Positions 55,301 through 63,836 of a DNA stretch of 64,000 nucleotides are shown here, piece after piece. Location of the stretch: contig JBEBSD010000028.1 of NCBI GenBank assembly GCA_040394475.1, positions 4,073 through 68,072 on the forward strand, written 5' to 3'. A program made the translations under genes and the position numbers. Numbering within the stretch: position 1 is the first letter of the stretch; every line of letters starts with the position of its first letter. The stretch comes from JBEBSD01 sp040394475 (GTDB lineage Bacteria; Bacteroidota; Bacteroidia; Cytophagales; Spirosomataceae). The notes below the pieces were generated by a model, which saw only the letters and a program-made list of their open reading frames with translations, was not told where the DNA came from and did not search any database.

Positions 55301-56686
55301 TTACGAACGTTTAATACAACCCAGATAGCTGTAATACGGGGCTTTGCTGATAAGTCGCTGGACATACAGCACCACTTCGCGTATATGGTAATCTCCCCAC
55401 ATGCTGGACTCATTACAAGGCACCTGCTGTCCTTCAGGAACATTATCCCACCCATTGGGCCAATGGTAAACAGAATGCAGCAACAGCCCTTGATGACCGG
55501 GATCAGTCGACAGATACGGCGCCTCCAGCAGGGTGTCTACGACCGTTAACCCGGCCTGGAAATATTTTTCTCCCTGTGCCTGATCACCCTTTTCAGCTAA
55601 ATAGCGCCCCAGACGGAGCAGTCCCTGTGCCCCGATGGCAGCCGCAGAGCTATCGATCGGCTCGTGGGCATTGTAAGGGTCTGAGGGCCGGCTCTGGTAA
55701 TCCCCGAGCCTGTGAATTTCCGGAGCGCCGGTATCCCAGTACGGTATGCCGTCAGCCGCGGTATAATCTATATAGAAATCACAGGTTGCCTGCGCTGCTT
55801 TCAGGTACCTGGCCTCCAGGGCAGCCTTCCCGCCCCAGGATTCCAGTTCTGCTTCGTCCAGGTAAGCCAGCGTTTCAAGCTGCTCTGCAAAACCCACCAT
55901 GGCCCAGGCCAGCCCGCGGGTCCAGGTAGTAAATCCTGAAAAACCCTGCTGGGAATTGGGGCAGCGGAAGTTGCCGTCATTGATATTAAAAATACTTTCG
56001 TGCGCAGTCCTTCCCCACTTGTCATAGCGATCCCGTCCTTCCCCGTAGAAAACAGAATAATCCGCTGTATGGATGCAATGTCCCGTTCCCCGCTCCAGCA
56101 AACTCACTTTTTGGTCATTCTCACCCATCAGATGATGCCCCAGCAAATGCGAAACCATCAACGCCCGCACGGAGCGGATCGTATCGACAAAAAGGGAATG
56201 CGGGCCATTAAAAGAATATATATACCCGCTGTCTTTGATAGGCGTCCATCGTTTGGCTTGTACGGCGCCCGATAGTTTCAGCGCCAGTTCATAGAAGTTA
56301 CGTTCCCATTCATTCTCCTCTATCCTTCCTTCATTCATTAACCGCAGCAGGTTGCCGTAGGTGCTGACATTATTGAAACCGTGATCATGCACTCCGAAAT
56401 GCCCCACGTGCGACGCCATGCGGGAAACGGTAAACTCCCTGGCAGATGCCAGAAATTCCGGCTCATTGGTGGCATCGTACTGCAGCACTTCCGCCCCATA
56501 CCGGAACCCTTCGGTCCATTCGGTCCATCCTCTCACGGTATATTTTCCATTTACCGTAAATACAGGAGAGCCTTTGGCGGCATCATACTCCCGGTTGATC
56601 AACTTAATTTTTTCCCCTGAAAGCTCCCAGAACCGGTCGATCTTGGACGAAAGAGCGGCTAATTGAAGATGTTGGTTAATGTTCAC
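55301..56686 (-). CDS. GH88-like unsaturated glucuronyl hydrolase
   Basis: 461 residues, an (alpha/alpha)6-barrel. Motifs resembling GH88/GH105 enzymes are FVDTIRSVRAL (a candidate catalytic Asp), GFTTWTRGLAWAMVGFAEQL, DGIPYWDTGAPEI and PIDSSAAAIGAQGLLRLGRYL. GH88 enzymes hydrate the double bond of unsaturated uronates left by polysaccharide lyases. No signal peptide is visible, so it probably acts in the cytoplasm. It is the first gene of the operon 56686-51204, behind an AraC regulator. No lyase is encoded nearby, so the true substrate may differ. Confidence 0.83.
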   Translation of the reverse strand: MNINQHLQLAALSSKIDRFWELSGEKIKLINREYDAAKGSPVFTVNGKYTVRGWTEWTEGFRYGAEVLQYDATNEPEFLASAREFTVSRMASHVGHFGVHDHGFNNVSTYGNLLRLMNEGRIEENEWERNFYELALKLSGAVQAKRWTPIKDSGYIYSFNGPHSLFVDTIRSVRALMVSHLLGHHLMGENDQKVSLLERGTGHCIHTADYSVFYGEGRDRYDKWGRTAHESIFNINDGNFRCPNSQQGFSGFTTWTRGLAWAMVGFAEQLETLAYLDEAELESWGGKAALEARYLKAAQATCDFYIDYTAADGIPYWDTGAPEIHRLGDYQSRPSDPYNAHEPIDSSAAAIGAQGLLRLGRYLAEKGDQAQGEKYFQAGLTVVDTLLEAPYLSTDPGHQGLLLHSVYHWPNGWDNVPEGQQVPCNESSMWGDYHIREVVLYVQRLISKAPYYSYLGCIKRS

Positions 56687-56750
56687 AGCAAACCTGTTTA
56701 AAAATGATTACTGACAGCAAGGCGCCCATGCGTATCCTGGTCCGAAGGTC

Positions 56751-56881
56751 CTAGTGTCGTGTCAACCATACTTTGTCGTATACCAGATGTCAGGCTAAGC
56801 CCTTCCGAAACGTCATGGTGAGCTCACCGTTCGCCGCGCGATGACACATAAACCGCCATTTCATACGTGACACTACACTAG
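56751..56881. mobile_element. MITE-like element, 131 bp
   Basis: Terminal inverted repeats CTAGTGTCGTGTCA (56751-56764) and TGACACTACACTAG (56868-56881) match at 13 of 14 positions. A TA dinucleotide lies at each end, as for TA-targeting transposons. Inside is a perfect 12-base palindrome, GGTGAGCTCACC (56817-56828). No coding capacity. It lies between the AraC gene and the GH88 operon. Confidence 0.7.
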
Positions 56882-56937
56882 CCGGGATCCCCTAGCCGGA
56901 ACGCCCTGCAATTTTACCTTTTCCTATAAGGATAATA

Positions 56938-56968
56938 CAAAATTAGAGAATCTCTCCTCCGGCGGCAA
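56938..56968 (-). promoter_or_regulatory. Predicted promoter of the GH88 operon
   Basis: Minus strand TTG (56968-56966), 20 bases, TAATTTTG (56945-56938), an exact fit to TTG-N20-TAnnTTTG. It lies between the AraC stop and the MITE-like element. The transcript would have a leader of about 245 bases running through that element to the ATG at 56686. Confidence 0.65.
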
Positions 56969-56980
56969 GGTACATTGGTG

Positions 56981-57895
56981 TTAATTGTTGGCACTTTTCC
57001 GCAAGGAAACACGGTATTCGTTTGGCGACAGCCCTGTTTTCCGCTTGAAAATTCTGCTGAAATAGGAAGGATCGTCCATGTGGAGATGGTACGCTATTTC
57101 TTTACTCGACATGTTGGTAAAGACCAGGAGCCGCTTGGCTTCCAGCAGGATTTTTTCCAGGATATATTCGCTGGCGGTAGTTCCCAGTGCTTTTTTGACG
57201 GTTTTTCCCAGGTAATCGGAGGTTACCGCCAGCATATCGGAATAATCCTGAACACCGTGCCGTTCCCGGAAATGTTTTTCAACCAGCTCCTGAAACCGGC
57301 CGGCCACGTCGCTGGAAGTAAATTCCGGGCGGGACGGTCCGGCTCCGGCCAGATCAAGGCACTTGCTGATAAAAATATGCATGTATGCCGCCAGAGAGGT
57401 GTTTTTGTCGGTTGCTTTTTCGAAGTAGTCGCATAACATATTTTCCAGCAGGTTGCGAAAATAAGTATGGGAGGCAGGTGTAAGATTAATAATAGGCGCT
57501 GACTCTGCATTATTGAAATACGTAGCCATAATGGACGGGGTGTCTTTAGTCAGCCCGTAAAAAGAATAATAGTTTTCCGGGAACGTAATAATGTAGCCGA
57601 TACAATCGGAAGTCGGGGTCAGCAGATGTACTTTACCGGGAGTAACGAAATGGATGCCGGGGGCATTGATGGGATACGTGTGAAAATCGATTTCATGAAA
57701 CCCCTGCCCTTCTGCAAAAAAAAGGATCTCATAATACGTATGGCGATGGGGAGAATCAGTGGGCAGCGGGGTGACCGGGAGTTGCATCATCGGAAGGCTT
57801 CCCGGCATATGCCGGGTATTCTTGAATCGAAAAATCTGCAAATCCGGCAAATGAGCCTTCATTTCAGGGAGAACATGTACCGGGATTTTTTCCAT
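56981..57895 (-). CDS. AraC family transcriptional regulator
   Basis: 304 residues. N-terminal cupin-like sensing domain (about 30-120, PHRHTYYEILFFAEGQGFHEID). C-terminal double helix-turn-helix (about 200-300), ending in SSKEIAYHLHMDDPSYFSRIFKRKTGLSPNEYR. It lies directly upstream of the GH88 operon in the same direction and probably activates it in response to a sugar acid. Confidence 0.93.
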   Translation of the reverse strand: MEKIPVHVLPEMKAHLPDLQIFRFKNTRHMPGSLPMMQLPVTPLPTDSPHRHTYYEILFFAEGQGFHEIDFHTYPINAPGIHFVTPGKVHLLTPTSDCIGYIITFPENYYSFYGLTKDTPSIMATYFNNAESAPIINLTPASHTYFRNLLENMLCDYFEKATDKNTSLAAYMHIFISKCLDLAGAGPSRPEFTSSDVAGRFQELVEKHFRERHGVQDYSDMLAVTSDYLGKTVKKALGTTASEYILEKILLEAKRLLVFTNMSSKEIAYHLHMDDPSYFSRIFKRKTGLSPNEYRVSLRKSANN

Positions 57896-57953
57896 TCATT
57901 CATCGATTTAACCTTCTGACGCTCTTGGTCCAGCGTCGCTAAAGATAGGTGGG

Positions 57954-58532
57954 TTAACGGTTCCGGCGCAGCTTCCGGATCCGGATCACAATCCCGATCA
58001 GAAGGGCCACTACCAGTACAAAAGTAAGGACCGGCAAAAATACAGCCAATCCTGAAAATCCAAAAGCCGCCACATTCTCGGTTGTAGCCACTACAGGATT
58101 CCCCAAACCTGCCGTAGTTTTTAACGAGAAGAGCCGTAATAAACCGGTAGCCGATTGGACTACTCCTGCCGTGCCGCCGCCTGCGATGATTCCCAGCGTC
58201 CACTGCAGCACGTCACTCTCGATGTGCAGAAAGGAGGTGGTCAGTAACGTACCGGCAACCACCGAAACCGGAGTGGCAATCGTATCCAGCAGGTTGTCAA
58301 TAAATGGAATATAATAAGAAGCAACTTCGGCAATGGACGCCGTCACTAAGACGACAAAAGCGGGCCATGAAGCGAGCCACGCAAAACCTTCTGCCGGAGT
58401 AATGATCCCGTTCATGGCAGCGACATTCGCCAGAAGCGCCGGAATAAACACCCGAAATCCCGTAGCGGCGCTTAACCCGACTCCCAGACAGATACTCATA
58501 AATACTTCCATACCCGAATGCTGTTTTGACAT
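57954..58532 (-). CDS. DUF4126 family membrane protein
   Basis: 192 residues with about five hydrophobic segments. The Gly-rich N-terminal block FMSICLGVGLSAATGFRVFIPAL and the middle EVASYYIPFIDNLLDTIATP are typical of DUF4126. The tail is basic (RIRKLRRNR). Function unknown. It starts 20 bases after the ABC transporter stop, so the two are co-transcribed. Confidence 0.85.
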   Translation of the reverse strand: MSKQHSGMEVFMSICLGVGLSAATGFRVFIPALLANVAAMNGIITPAEGFAWLASWPAFVVLVTASIAEVASYYIPFIDNLLDTIATPVSVVAGTLLTTSFLHIESDVLQWTLGIIAGGGTAGVVQSATGLLRLFSLKTTAGLGNPVVATTENVAAFGFSGLAVFLPVLTFVLVVALLIGIVIRIRKLRRNR

Positions 58533-58552
58533 TTTTCCCGGGAAGGGGTGCG

Positions 58553-60322
58553 TTACTCTACTTTCAGCACCTCTTTGTACTGCATTTTATAGAGGTTGGC
58601 GTAAAGCCCTTCTTTCTCCAGCAATTGTTCATGTGTCCCTTCTTCCTTGATTTCTCCTTTGTCGATTACCAGTATGTTGTCTGCTTCCTGAATCGTTGAA
58701 AGCCGGTGCGCAATCACTATCGCCGTACGCCCTTTCATCAGCTTCTCAATTGCCTGTTGGATCAGCTCCTCCGTTTCGCTATCCACGGAAGAAGTGGCTT
58801 CGTCGAGTACAATTACCTTAGGGTTGTGCGCCATCGCCCTCACAAACGAAATCAGCTGCCGTTGTCCAACCGACAAGGTGGCTCCCCGTTCCATGACATT
58901 ATACCCATAGCCGTCCGGCAAGCGTTCAATAAAGTCATGCACGCCTACCAGTTTGGCAGCCTCTACAATTTTCTCATGCGTGATATCGGGATTCCCTAAC
59001 CGGATGTTATTTTCTATCGTATCCGAAAAAAGAAAGACATCCTGCAGCACCACTCCGATGGATTGCCGCAAGGCCCCCAGTTCATATTCCTGTATAGGCA
59101 TGCCGTCCACCAGGATTTCCCCTTCATTCACCTCGTAAAAACGGGTCAGCAGGTTGATGATTGACGACTTCCCTGCGCCGGTGGCTCCGACCAGGGCAAT
59201 CGTTTTTCCGGCTTGCGCCGTAAAACTGATATTTTTAAGCACAAATTGCTCTTCATTATAAGCGAACCAGACATTCCGGAAAGCAACATTTCCCTGTACC
59301 GCTTCCGGGATAAATGTGCCGCTGTTGTCGGTAAACTCTTTGCTGTCCAAGAGTTTCAGAATCCGGTCAGTACTGACAATCCCCATTTGCAGGGTATTGA
59401 AGCGGTCGGCAAGCTGGCGAATGGGCATAAAAAAGAGATTGACAAACATCACAAAAGCCATCACCGTACCGTATGTCATCTGCTGCCCCATAATCTGATT
59501 GGCGCCATACCAGACAATCAACCCGATTCCTGCTGCCGAAATAACATCAGCCACCGGGTAGTAAACCGAATAATATAACACCGACCGTACATGTGCTTTC
59601 CGATGCTTTTCGTTGATTTTATAGAATTTCCGGTATTCCCGGTCTTCGTTCCCGAATATCTGGACAATGCTCATTCCGGTGATATGCTCCTGCACAAAGG
59701 TATTCAGGTTCGACACCGCCGTCCTGACCTCGTTGAAAGCATCTTTCACCTTTTCCTTGAAAACATAGGTACTGAACAGCATCAGCGGGACGGTAGCCAG
59801 GCTGATCAGCGACAATCGCCAGTCGGTATAGAACATTACCCCGATAATCAGCGTTAGTTGCAGCAAATCACCTACAATCGCTGCCATGCCGTCGCTGAAC
59901 ACATCCGATAGTGTCTCCACATCCGATATCGTCCGTGTCACGAGCCTTCCGATAGGGGTATTGTCGAAGAATTTCAACCGCAGTCCGACGATCTTGTCGT
60001 ACACCTGCATCCGGATATCCTTTATAATATGCTGTCCGAGCCATCCGGAAAGGTACGTATTGAAAAACTGGATCACGCCTCGCAGCAGCAACAGCCCGAT
60101 CATCGCCGCCATCATCACCGACAAGCCCTCAAAATCACGTTCCGAAATAGGCGTATCAATGGTATAGCGGATCATCAGCGGCATCAGTGGAGCTGTAGCT
60201 GCGCTAATGATGATAATTCCGATCAGTAGATAAAACTGTTTCTGATAGGGTTTAACAAACTTATAAAGCCTTCGCAACGTGGGCATATCAAAAATCTGCC
60301 CGCTTTTGGTTTCTTCGTTCAC
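58553..60322 (-). CDS. ABC exporter, fused membrane and ATPase domains
   Basis: 589 residues, half-transporter of the MsbA/LmrA-like type working as a dimer. Membrane domain with six helices (about 25-310), nucleotide-binding domain (about 345-580) with Walker A GATGAGKSS, Q-loop LQDVF, signature LSVGQRQL, Walker B VIVLDEATSSVD and the H-loop AHRLST. Substrate could be a lipid or drug. Transcribed divergently from the carbonic anhydrase gene at 60480, with DUF4126 downstream. Confidence 0.95.
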   Translation of the reverse strand: MNEETKSGQIFDMPTLRRLYKFVKPYQKQFYLLIGIIIISAATAPLMPLMIRYTIDTPISERDFEGLSVMMAAMIGLLLLRGVIQFFNTYLSGWLGQHIIKDIRMQVYDKIVGLRLKFFDNTPIGRLVTRTISDVETLSDVFSDGMAAIVGDLLQLTLIIGVMFYTDWRLSLISLATVPLMLFSTYVFKEKVKDAFNEVRTAVSNLNTFVQEHITGMSIVQIFGNEDREYRKFYKINEKHRKAHVRSVLYYSVYYPVADVISAAGIGLIVWYGANQIMGQQMTYGTVMAFVMFVNLFFMPIRQLADRFNTLQMGIVSTDRILKLLDSKEFTDNSGTFIPEAVQGNVAFRNVWFAYNEEQFVLKNISFTAQAGKTIALVGATGAGKSSIINLLTRFYEVNEGEILVDGMPIQEYELGALRQSIGVVLQDVFLFSDTIENNIRLGNPDITHEKIVEAAKLVGVHDFIERLPDGYGYNVMERGATLSVGQRQLISFVRAMAHNPKVIVLDEATSSVDSETEELIQQAIEKLMKGRTAIVIAHRLSTIQEADNILVIDKGEIKEEGTHEQLLEKEGLYANLYKMQYKEVLKVE

Positions 60323-60479
60323 TATTGCCTGTTATGGTGTTTTCTTGTTCAATCTTTAAAACAACAAAAAATTACTGAAAGTTACACACTCTGAAATTAA
60401 TGGTAAAATAGTTCGTCTTTGTTGGTAGCATTTTCTCTTCTTTCGTAACTTACCCGCTAATCATTTAAGGAGCATCTGT

Positions 60480-61118
60480 ATGATAACATATAACGAAATA
60501 TTTGAGAACAATAAGAAATGGGTCGCTCAAAAAACCGGAGAGGACCTGGACTTTTTCCGGAACCTGGCGGCCGATCAAAACCCCAACTATCTCTATATCG
60601 GGTGCAGCGACAGCCGGGTTACTGCTGAAGAACTGATGGGCGTAAGGCCGGGAGAGGTATTTGTTCACCGGAATATTGCCAATCTTGTTTGTACCATCGA
60701 TTTAAACGCCATCTCTGTGATCAGTTATGCCGTTGACCACCTCGACGTAAAACATATTGTGGTTTGCGGCCATTACGGGTGCGGCGGGGTAAAAGCGGCC
60801 ATGCAGCAAACCGATCTGGGTATTCTTAATCCATGGCTGCGCAATATCCGCGATGTGTACCGGCTGCATATCGACGAACTGAACGCTATCGCTTCCGAGG
60901 AGGCACGCTACGACCGGCTGGTAGAATTGAATGTCCAGGAACAATGTATCAACATTATGAAACTGGCAGTGATCCAGAAATCATACCTGCGGAAGAAATA
61001 CCCGATTGTTCACGGCTGGGTATTTGACATGCACACCGGGTTGCTGAAAGACCTTCATCTTAATTTTGACCAGATCCTTTCCAACATCCGTAAGATTTAC
61101 AATCTGGAAGTCAAGTAA
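60480..61118 (+). CDS. Beta-carbonic anhydrase, second copy
   Basis: 212 residues. C42, D44 and R46 in CSDSR and H98/C101 in GHYGCGG are the zinc site and catalytic dyad. It is similar in length and domain limits to the protein at 47162 but clearly diverged (for example RVTAEELMGV against RVPANEVTGT). It stands alone, divergent from the ABC exporter and 23 bases from the convergent hydrolase gene. It probably serves general CO2/bicarbonate supply, while the SulP-linked copy serves transport. Confidence 0.96.
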   Translation: MITYNEIFENNKKWVAQKTGEDLDFFRNLAADQNPNYLYIGCSDSRVTAEELMGVRPGEVFVHRNIANLVCTIDLNAISVISYAVDHLDVKHIVVCGHYGCGGVKAAMQQTDLGILNPWLRNIRDVYRLHIDELNAIASEEARYDRLVELNVQEQCINIMKLAVIQKSYLRKKYPIVHGWVFDMHTGLLKDLHLNFDQILSNIRKIYNLEVK

Positions 61119-61141
61119 CGGCTGCCGGCAATGCCGCATTT

Positions 61142-62311
61142 TTATTGTGACAAGGCCGATAACACCGCGGCATCCCCGACAAGATAGTTCTGCGGGCGCG
61201 GGTGTTTTTCATCGAATACCCGCAATTGTGCTTCCGGCAAGACCCTCACCAGCTTTTCATTGATTTCCCCGTCTGTCTGCATCGCTTTCAAATCGATTCC
61301 AAGGTGCCGGGCCATAAACTTATACATTGCCTTTCGTTTGGAGGGCCCGTAATCATGACCTTCCTCCGCCAGATGGACATTCTCGACGGCTTCTGTTTTA
61401 CCATAAAGGCCATAAATATGCTGCGCGAAGGGGTATTCCGACTGCGGGGTATATTGTGTCCAGTCTTTACCGTCGGAAATCAGCAGCATAGGCCTGGGAG
61501 CAGCGAGGGCCGCGATCTCCGCATTACACGTCTGAAACGTACCCTTTTTGTGAACCGGCATACCGCTTTCACACATACATCCTCCAAAGAAATAAGAAGA
61601 TACCATTACACAGGGAACCGAAACTTTTACCCGGTTATCCAGCGCAGCCAGTAAAAAAGTCTGCGTTCCTCCTCCCGATTCTCCGGTAACCCCTACCCGC
61701 TCGGGGTCCACCCCCGGGAGCGAGAGCAGAAAGTCGAGCGCCCGGATGCTATTGATCGTTTGCAGTTTGAGCGCCTTGCTCAGCTGATGATCACACTGCT
61801 GCGAATCTCCGTGCCCTATCATGTCATACAAGAACACGATTGCCCCGGACCGGGCCAGCATGGCCGCCCGGATCTGGCCCTGATCGCGGAACCGTCCGTC
61901 CGGCTCTCTTCCGTGGCCATGAGGCGCCAGCACCGCGGCATAGGAAGTTCTTTTACCCGCCGGCCGGTACAGGTTCCCGGTCACATAGATACCCGGCAAA
62001 CTTTCGATCGCCACATTTTCTACGGTATACCCGTTCATTTTTTTCAGGCTGTGCCGGATGGGTTTGGACTCCGGTGCAGGAGGCAACTCGAGCAATTCCA
62101 TGCCTTCCCGGATCCTTTGCAGGATGGCCACCCGGCGGTTTTGCCAGAAAACCAGGTTTCCGGGTTTGCTCTTTTCCAGAAAAGCCGCCCCTTGCTCCGG
62201 TGTGAAATAATCTCTTTGACAAAGTTCCACCTGTGCGCTGACGCCGCCGGCTGTGACCATCAGCGCAGCTAAAATGACTGTTTTACAAGTATTTCGGATA
62301 AGCGTATTCAT
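61142..62311 (-). CDS. Secreted alpha/beta hydrolase (acetyl xylan esterase-like)
   Basis: 389 residues from ATG 62311, giving a signal peptide MNTLIRNTCKTVILAALMVT; the ATG eight codons upstream is possible. The nucleophile elbow GESGGGTQ (Ser) follows DPERVGVT, an oxyanion-type block is HGHGREPDG, and a late Asp/His pair is in LLISDGKDW and LAEEGHDYG. The layout resembles the acetyl xylan esterase / prolyl oligopeptidase-like group. Ester removal from a polysaccharide would suit the hydrolase-rich neighbourhood, but no partner gene is adjacent. Confidence 0.8.
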   Translation of the reverse strand: MNTLIRNTCKTVILAALMVTAGGVSAQVELCQRDYFTPEQGAAFLEKSKPGNLVFWQNRRVAILQRIREGMELLELPPAPESKPIRHSLKKMNGYTVENVAIESLPGIYVTGNLYRPAGKRTSYAAVLAPHGHGREPDGRFRDQGQIRAAMLARSGAIVFLYDMIGHGDSQQCDHQLSKALKLQTINSIRALDFLLSLPGVDPERVGVTGESGGGTQTFLLAALDNRVKVSVPCVMVSSYFFGGCMCESGMPVHKKGTFQTCNAEIAALAAPRPMLLISDGKDWTQYTPQSEYPFAQHIYGLYGKTEAVENVHLAEEGHDYGPSKRKAMYKFMARHLGIDLKAMQTDGEINEKLVRVLPEAQLRVFDEKHPRPQNYLVGDAAVLSALSQ

Positions 62312-62381
62312 ACTATTGCAGAAAAGCCTGTTCACAGGCTATAAGGATTACTATTTTTAATTATATCCGGTATAAATAAAC

Positions 62382-62412
62382 TTGCTTACCAAGTTTGTCT
62401 CCATTACCTTTG
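62382..62412 (+). promoter_or_regulatory. Predicted promoter
   Basis: TTG (62382-62384), 20 bases, TACCTTTG (62405-62412): an exact fit to the Bacteroidota primary promoter. It lies 31 bases upstream of the ATG at 62444. Confidence 0.75.
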
Positions 62413-62443
62413 CAAAAGTAACATAAACTACGTTAGTATTTTA

Positions 62444-62833
62444 ATGGTAAATTGCTTTAGTGCCGAATCCTCTGTTGAGCTTTTCCAGACAAACAAAGGT
62501 ACTGCCTACCAGTGCGACGTCACCAACCGGATTATTGTCAAGTTTGATACGGCCCTGCTTGGCTTCAGGATACATGATTTCCTGAATTTCAGAAGATTAC
62601 TCAACAAAATTGATATTACCGGTAAACTTTTTGATTTATCGGATGAATGCGATTATCAGGTTATTGAAGCCCCTCAGGCCAATTTCCAGCAACGGCTTAC
62701 GCTCTGTGAGCTGATCCAGCTCAGAGAGCTCGTCAACGGGACCTACTTCGTTATTGAACTCAACTCCCTATTGCACAAGCACGCCATTCTTCCAGGAGGC
62801 TTGTTTAGAAAAAAACCAATTAAACAGTCATAA
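62444..62833 (+). CDS. Conserved-looking protein of unknown function (DUF6686-like style)
   Basis: 129 residues, no signal peptide or membrane helix. It opens MVNCFSAESSVELFQTNKGT and has YQCDVTNRIIVKFDTALLGF, recalling small Bacteroidota proteins that pair a Cys-containing turn with a beta hairpin (DUF6686-type). That match is from memory and weak. It has a consensus promoter and lies 107 bases upstream of the ferritin gene, which has its own promoter. Confidence 0.65.
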   Translation: MVNCFSAESSVELFQTNKGTAYQCDVTNRIIVKFDTALLGFRIHDFLNFRRLLNKIDITGKLFDLSDECDYQVIEAPQANFQQRLTLCELIQLRELVNGTYFVIELNSLLHKHAILPGGLFRKKPIKQS

Positions 62834-62908
62834 GCAGCTCATTATTAGACTTATTACAAATTCCTCAGGTTTCTCGGGCAGGGTGAACTACTTTACCCCA
62901 AATGCGTT

Positions 62909-62916
62909 TACATTTG
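62909..62916 (+). promoter_or_regulatory. Predicted -7 element of the ferritin gene
   Basis: TACATTTG fits TAnnTTTG exactly, 24 bases upstream of the ATG at 62941. The -33 side has no TTG, which may mean that an activator or iron regulator helps here. Confidence 0.55.
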
Positions 62917-62940
62917 TATACGAATTAAACAAAGAGCAAC

Positions 62941-63465
62941 ATGAAGGATTTATTGAGACAACGGACATCCCTTAAGGAAGAAATAGAAATTCTTTTAAAC
63001 AGCCAGGTAAAAATGGAAGCAGAAGCTTCTTCCAAGTACTTAGCAATGGCTTCCTGGTGTGACCGTAACGGATATAAAAACAGCGCTGCCTACTTCCTGC
63101 GGCAATCGGATGAAGAAAGGGTACACATGCTGAAAATATTCAATTACATCATGACTGTGGGCGGCACTGCGCTGTCTCCGGAGATAGGGGCTGTCCCGCA
63201 GGATTTCCCTACTTTCAGAAGTGTCTTTGAATTGGCGCTGCAAAGTGAAATAAATGTTACCCAGTCCATCAACCGGATCATCACCGCAAGTCGCGCGGAG
63301 GAAGACTACGCCACAGAGAACTTCCTGCAATGGTTTGTAACCGAACAAATCGAAGAGGAAGATAACGCACGCCGTGCGCTGGAGCTGTTCGATGTCATCG
63401 GCGAAGAAGGCACCGGCCGTTACCAGATCGACAAGGCAGTCCTCAAACTGGGTGAAGCCAATTAA
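62941..63465 (+). CDS. Non-haem ferritin
   Basis: 174 residues, four-helix bundle iron-storage protein forming a 24-mer cage in the cytoplasm. Ferroxidase-centre residues correspond to E26 (VKMEAEASSKY), E59 and H62 (QSDEERVHM), with later Glu in QSEINVTQSI and FVTEQIEEED. The pattern YLAMASWCDRNGYKNSAAYFL is typical of prokaryotic FtnA-type ferritins. It is followed by an intrinsic terminator. Confidence 0.96.
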   Translation: MKDLLRQRTSLKEEIEILLNSQVKMEAEASSKYLAMASWCDRNGYKNSAAYFLRQSDEERVHMLKIFNYIMTVGGTALSPEIGAVPQDFPTFRSVFELALQSEINVTQSINRIITASRAEEDYATENFLQWFVTEQIEEEDNARRALELFDVIGEEGTGRYQIDKAVLKLGEAN

Positions 63466-63500
63466 GCTAACCTCTTCATTACTACTATATTGTTAACCAG

Positions 63501-63530
63501 AAACCGTACATTTTCGTACGGTTTTTTTTT
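63501..63530 (+). terminator. Intrinsic terminator of the ferritin gene
   Basis: Nine-base perfect arms AAACCGTAC and GTACGGTTT around ATTTTC, followed by a T-run to 63530. It lies 35 bases after the ferritin stop. Confidence 0.93.
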
Positions 63531-63646
63531 GTCTTTTCAACTACCCCGCTCTTTTAAAGCTTGATTTCCCCTGAACCCGGCGGGACGGCCGCATTCCGCC
63601 CTCCCGAAAAAGGCACAAAAAAAGTAAAATTTTATCCGCCTCCTAC

Positions 63647-63677
63647 TTGCATAATAACACAACGACTCCTACATTTG
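63647..63677 (+). promoter_or_regulatory. Predicted promoter of tRNA-Thr
   Basis: TTG (63647-63649), 20 bases, TACATTTG (63670-63677), an exact consensus fit, 37 bases before the mature tRNA. Confidence 0.8.
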
Positions 63678-63714
63678 CACCACCATTTCAGAAAACGCTC
63701 TGAAATAAACAGAG

Positions 63715-63787
<73 letters not shown>

Positions 63788-63797
63788 CTTGAAAATG

Positions 63798-63836
63798 AAG
63801 GAGTTACATGAAAATGTAGCTCCTTTTGTTTTTTAG
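63798..63836 (+). terminator. Intrinsic terminator of tRNA-Thr
   Basis: Arms AAGGAGTTACAT and ATGTAGCTCCTT (one T-G pair) closed by a GAAA loop, followed by TTGTTTTTT. It lies ten bases after the tRNA. I see nothing further in 63840-64000. Confidence 0.92.
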
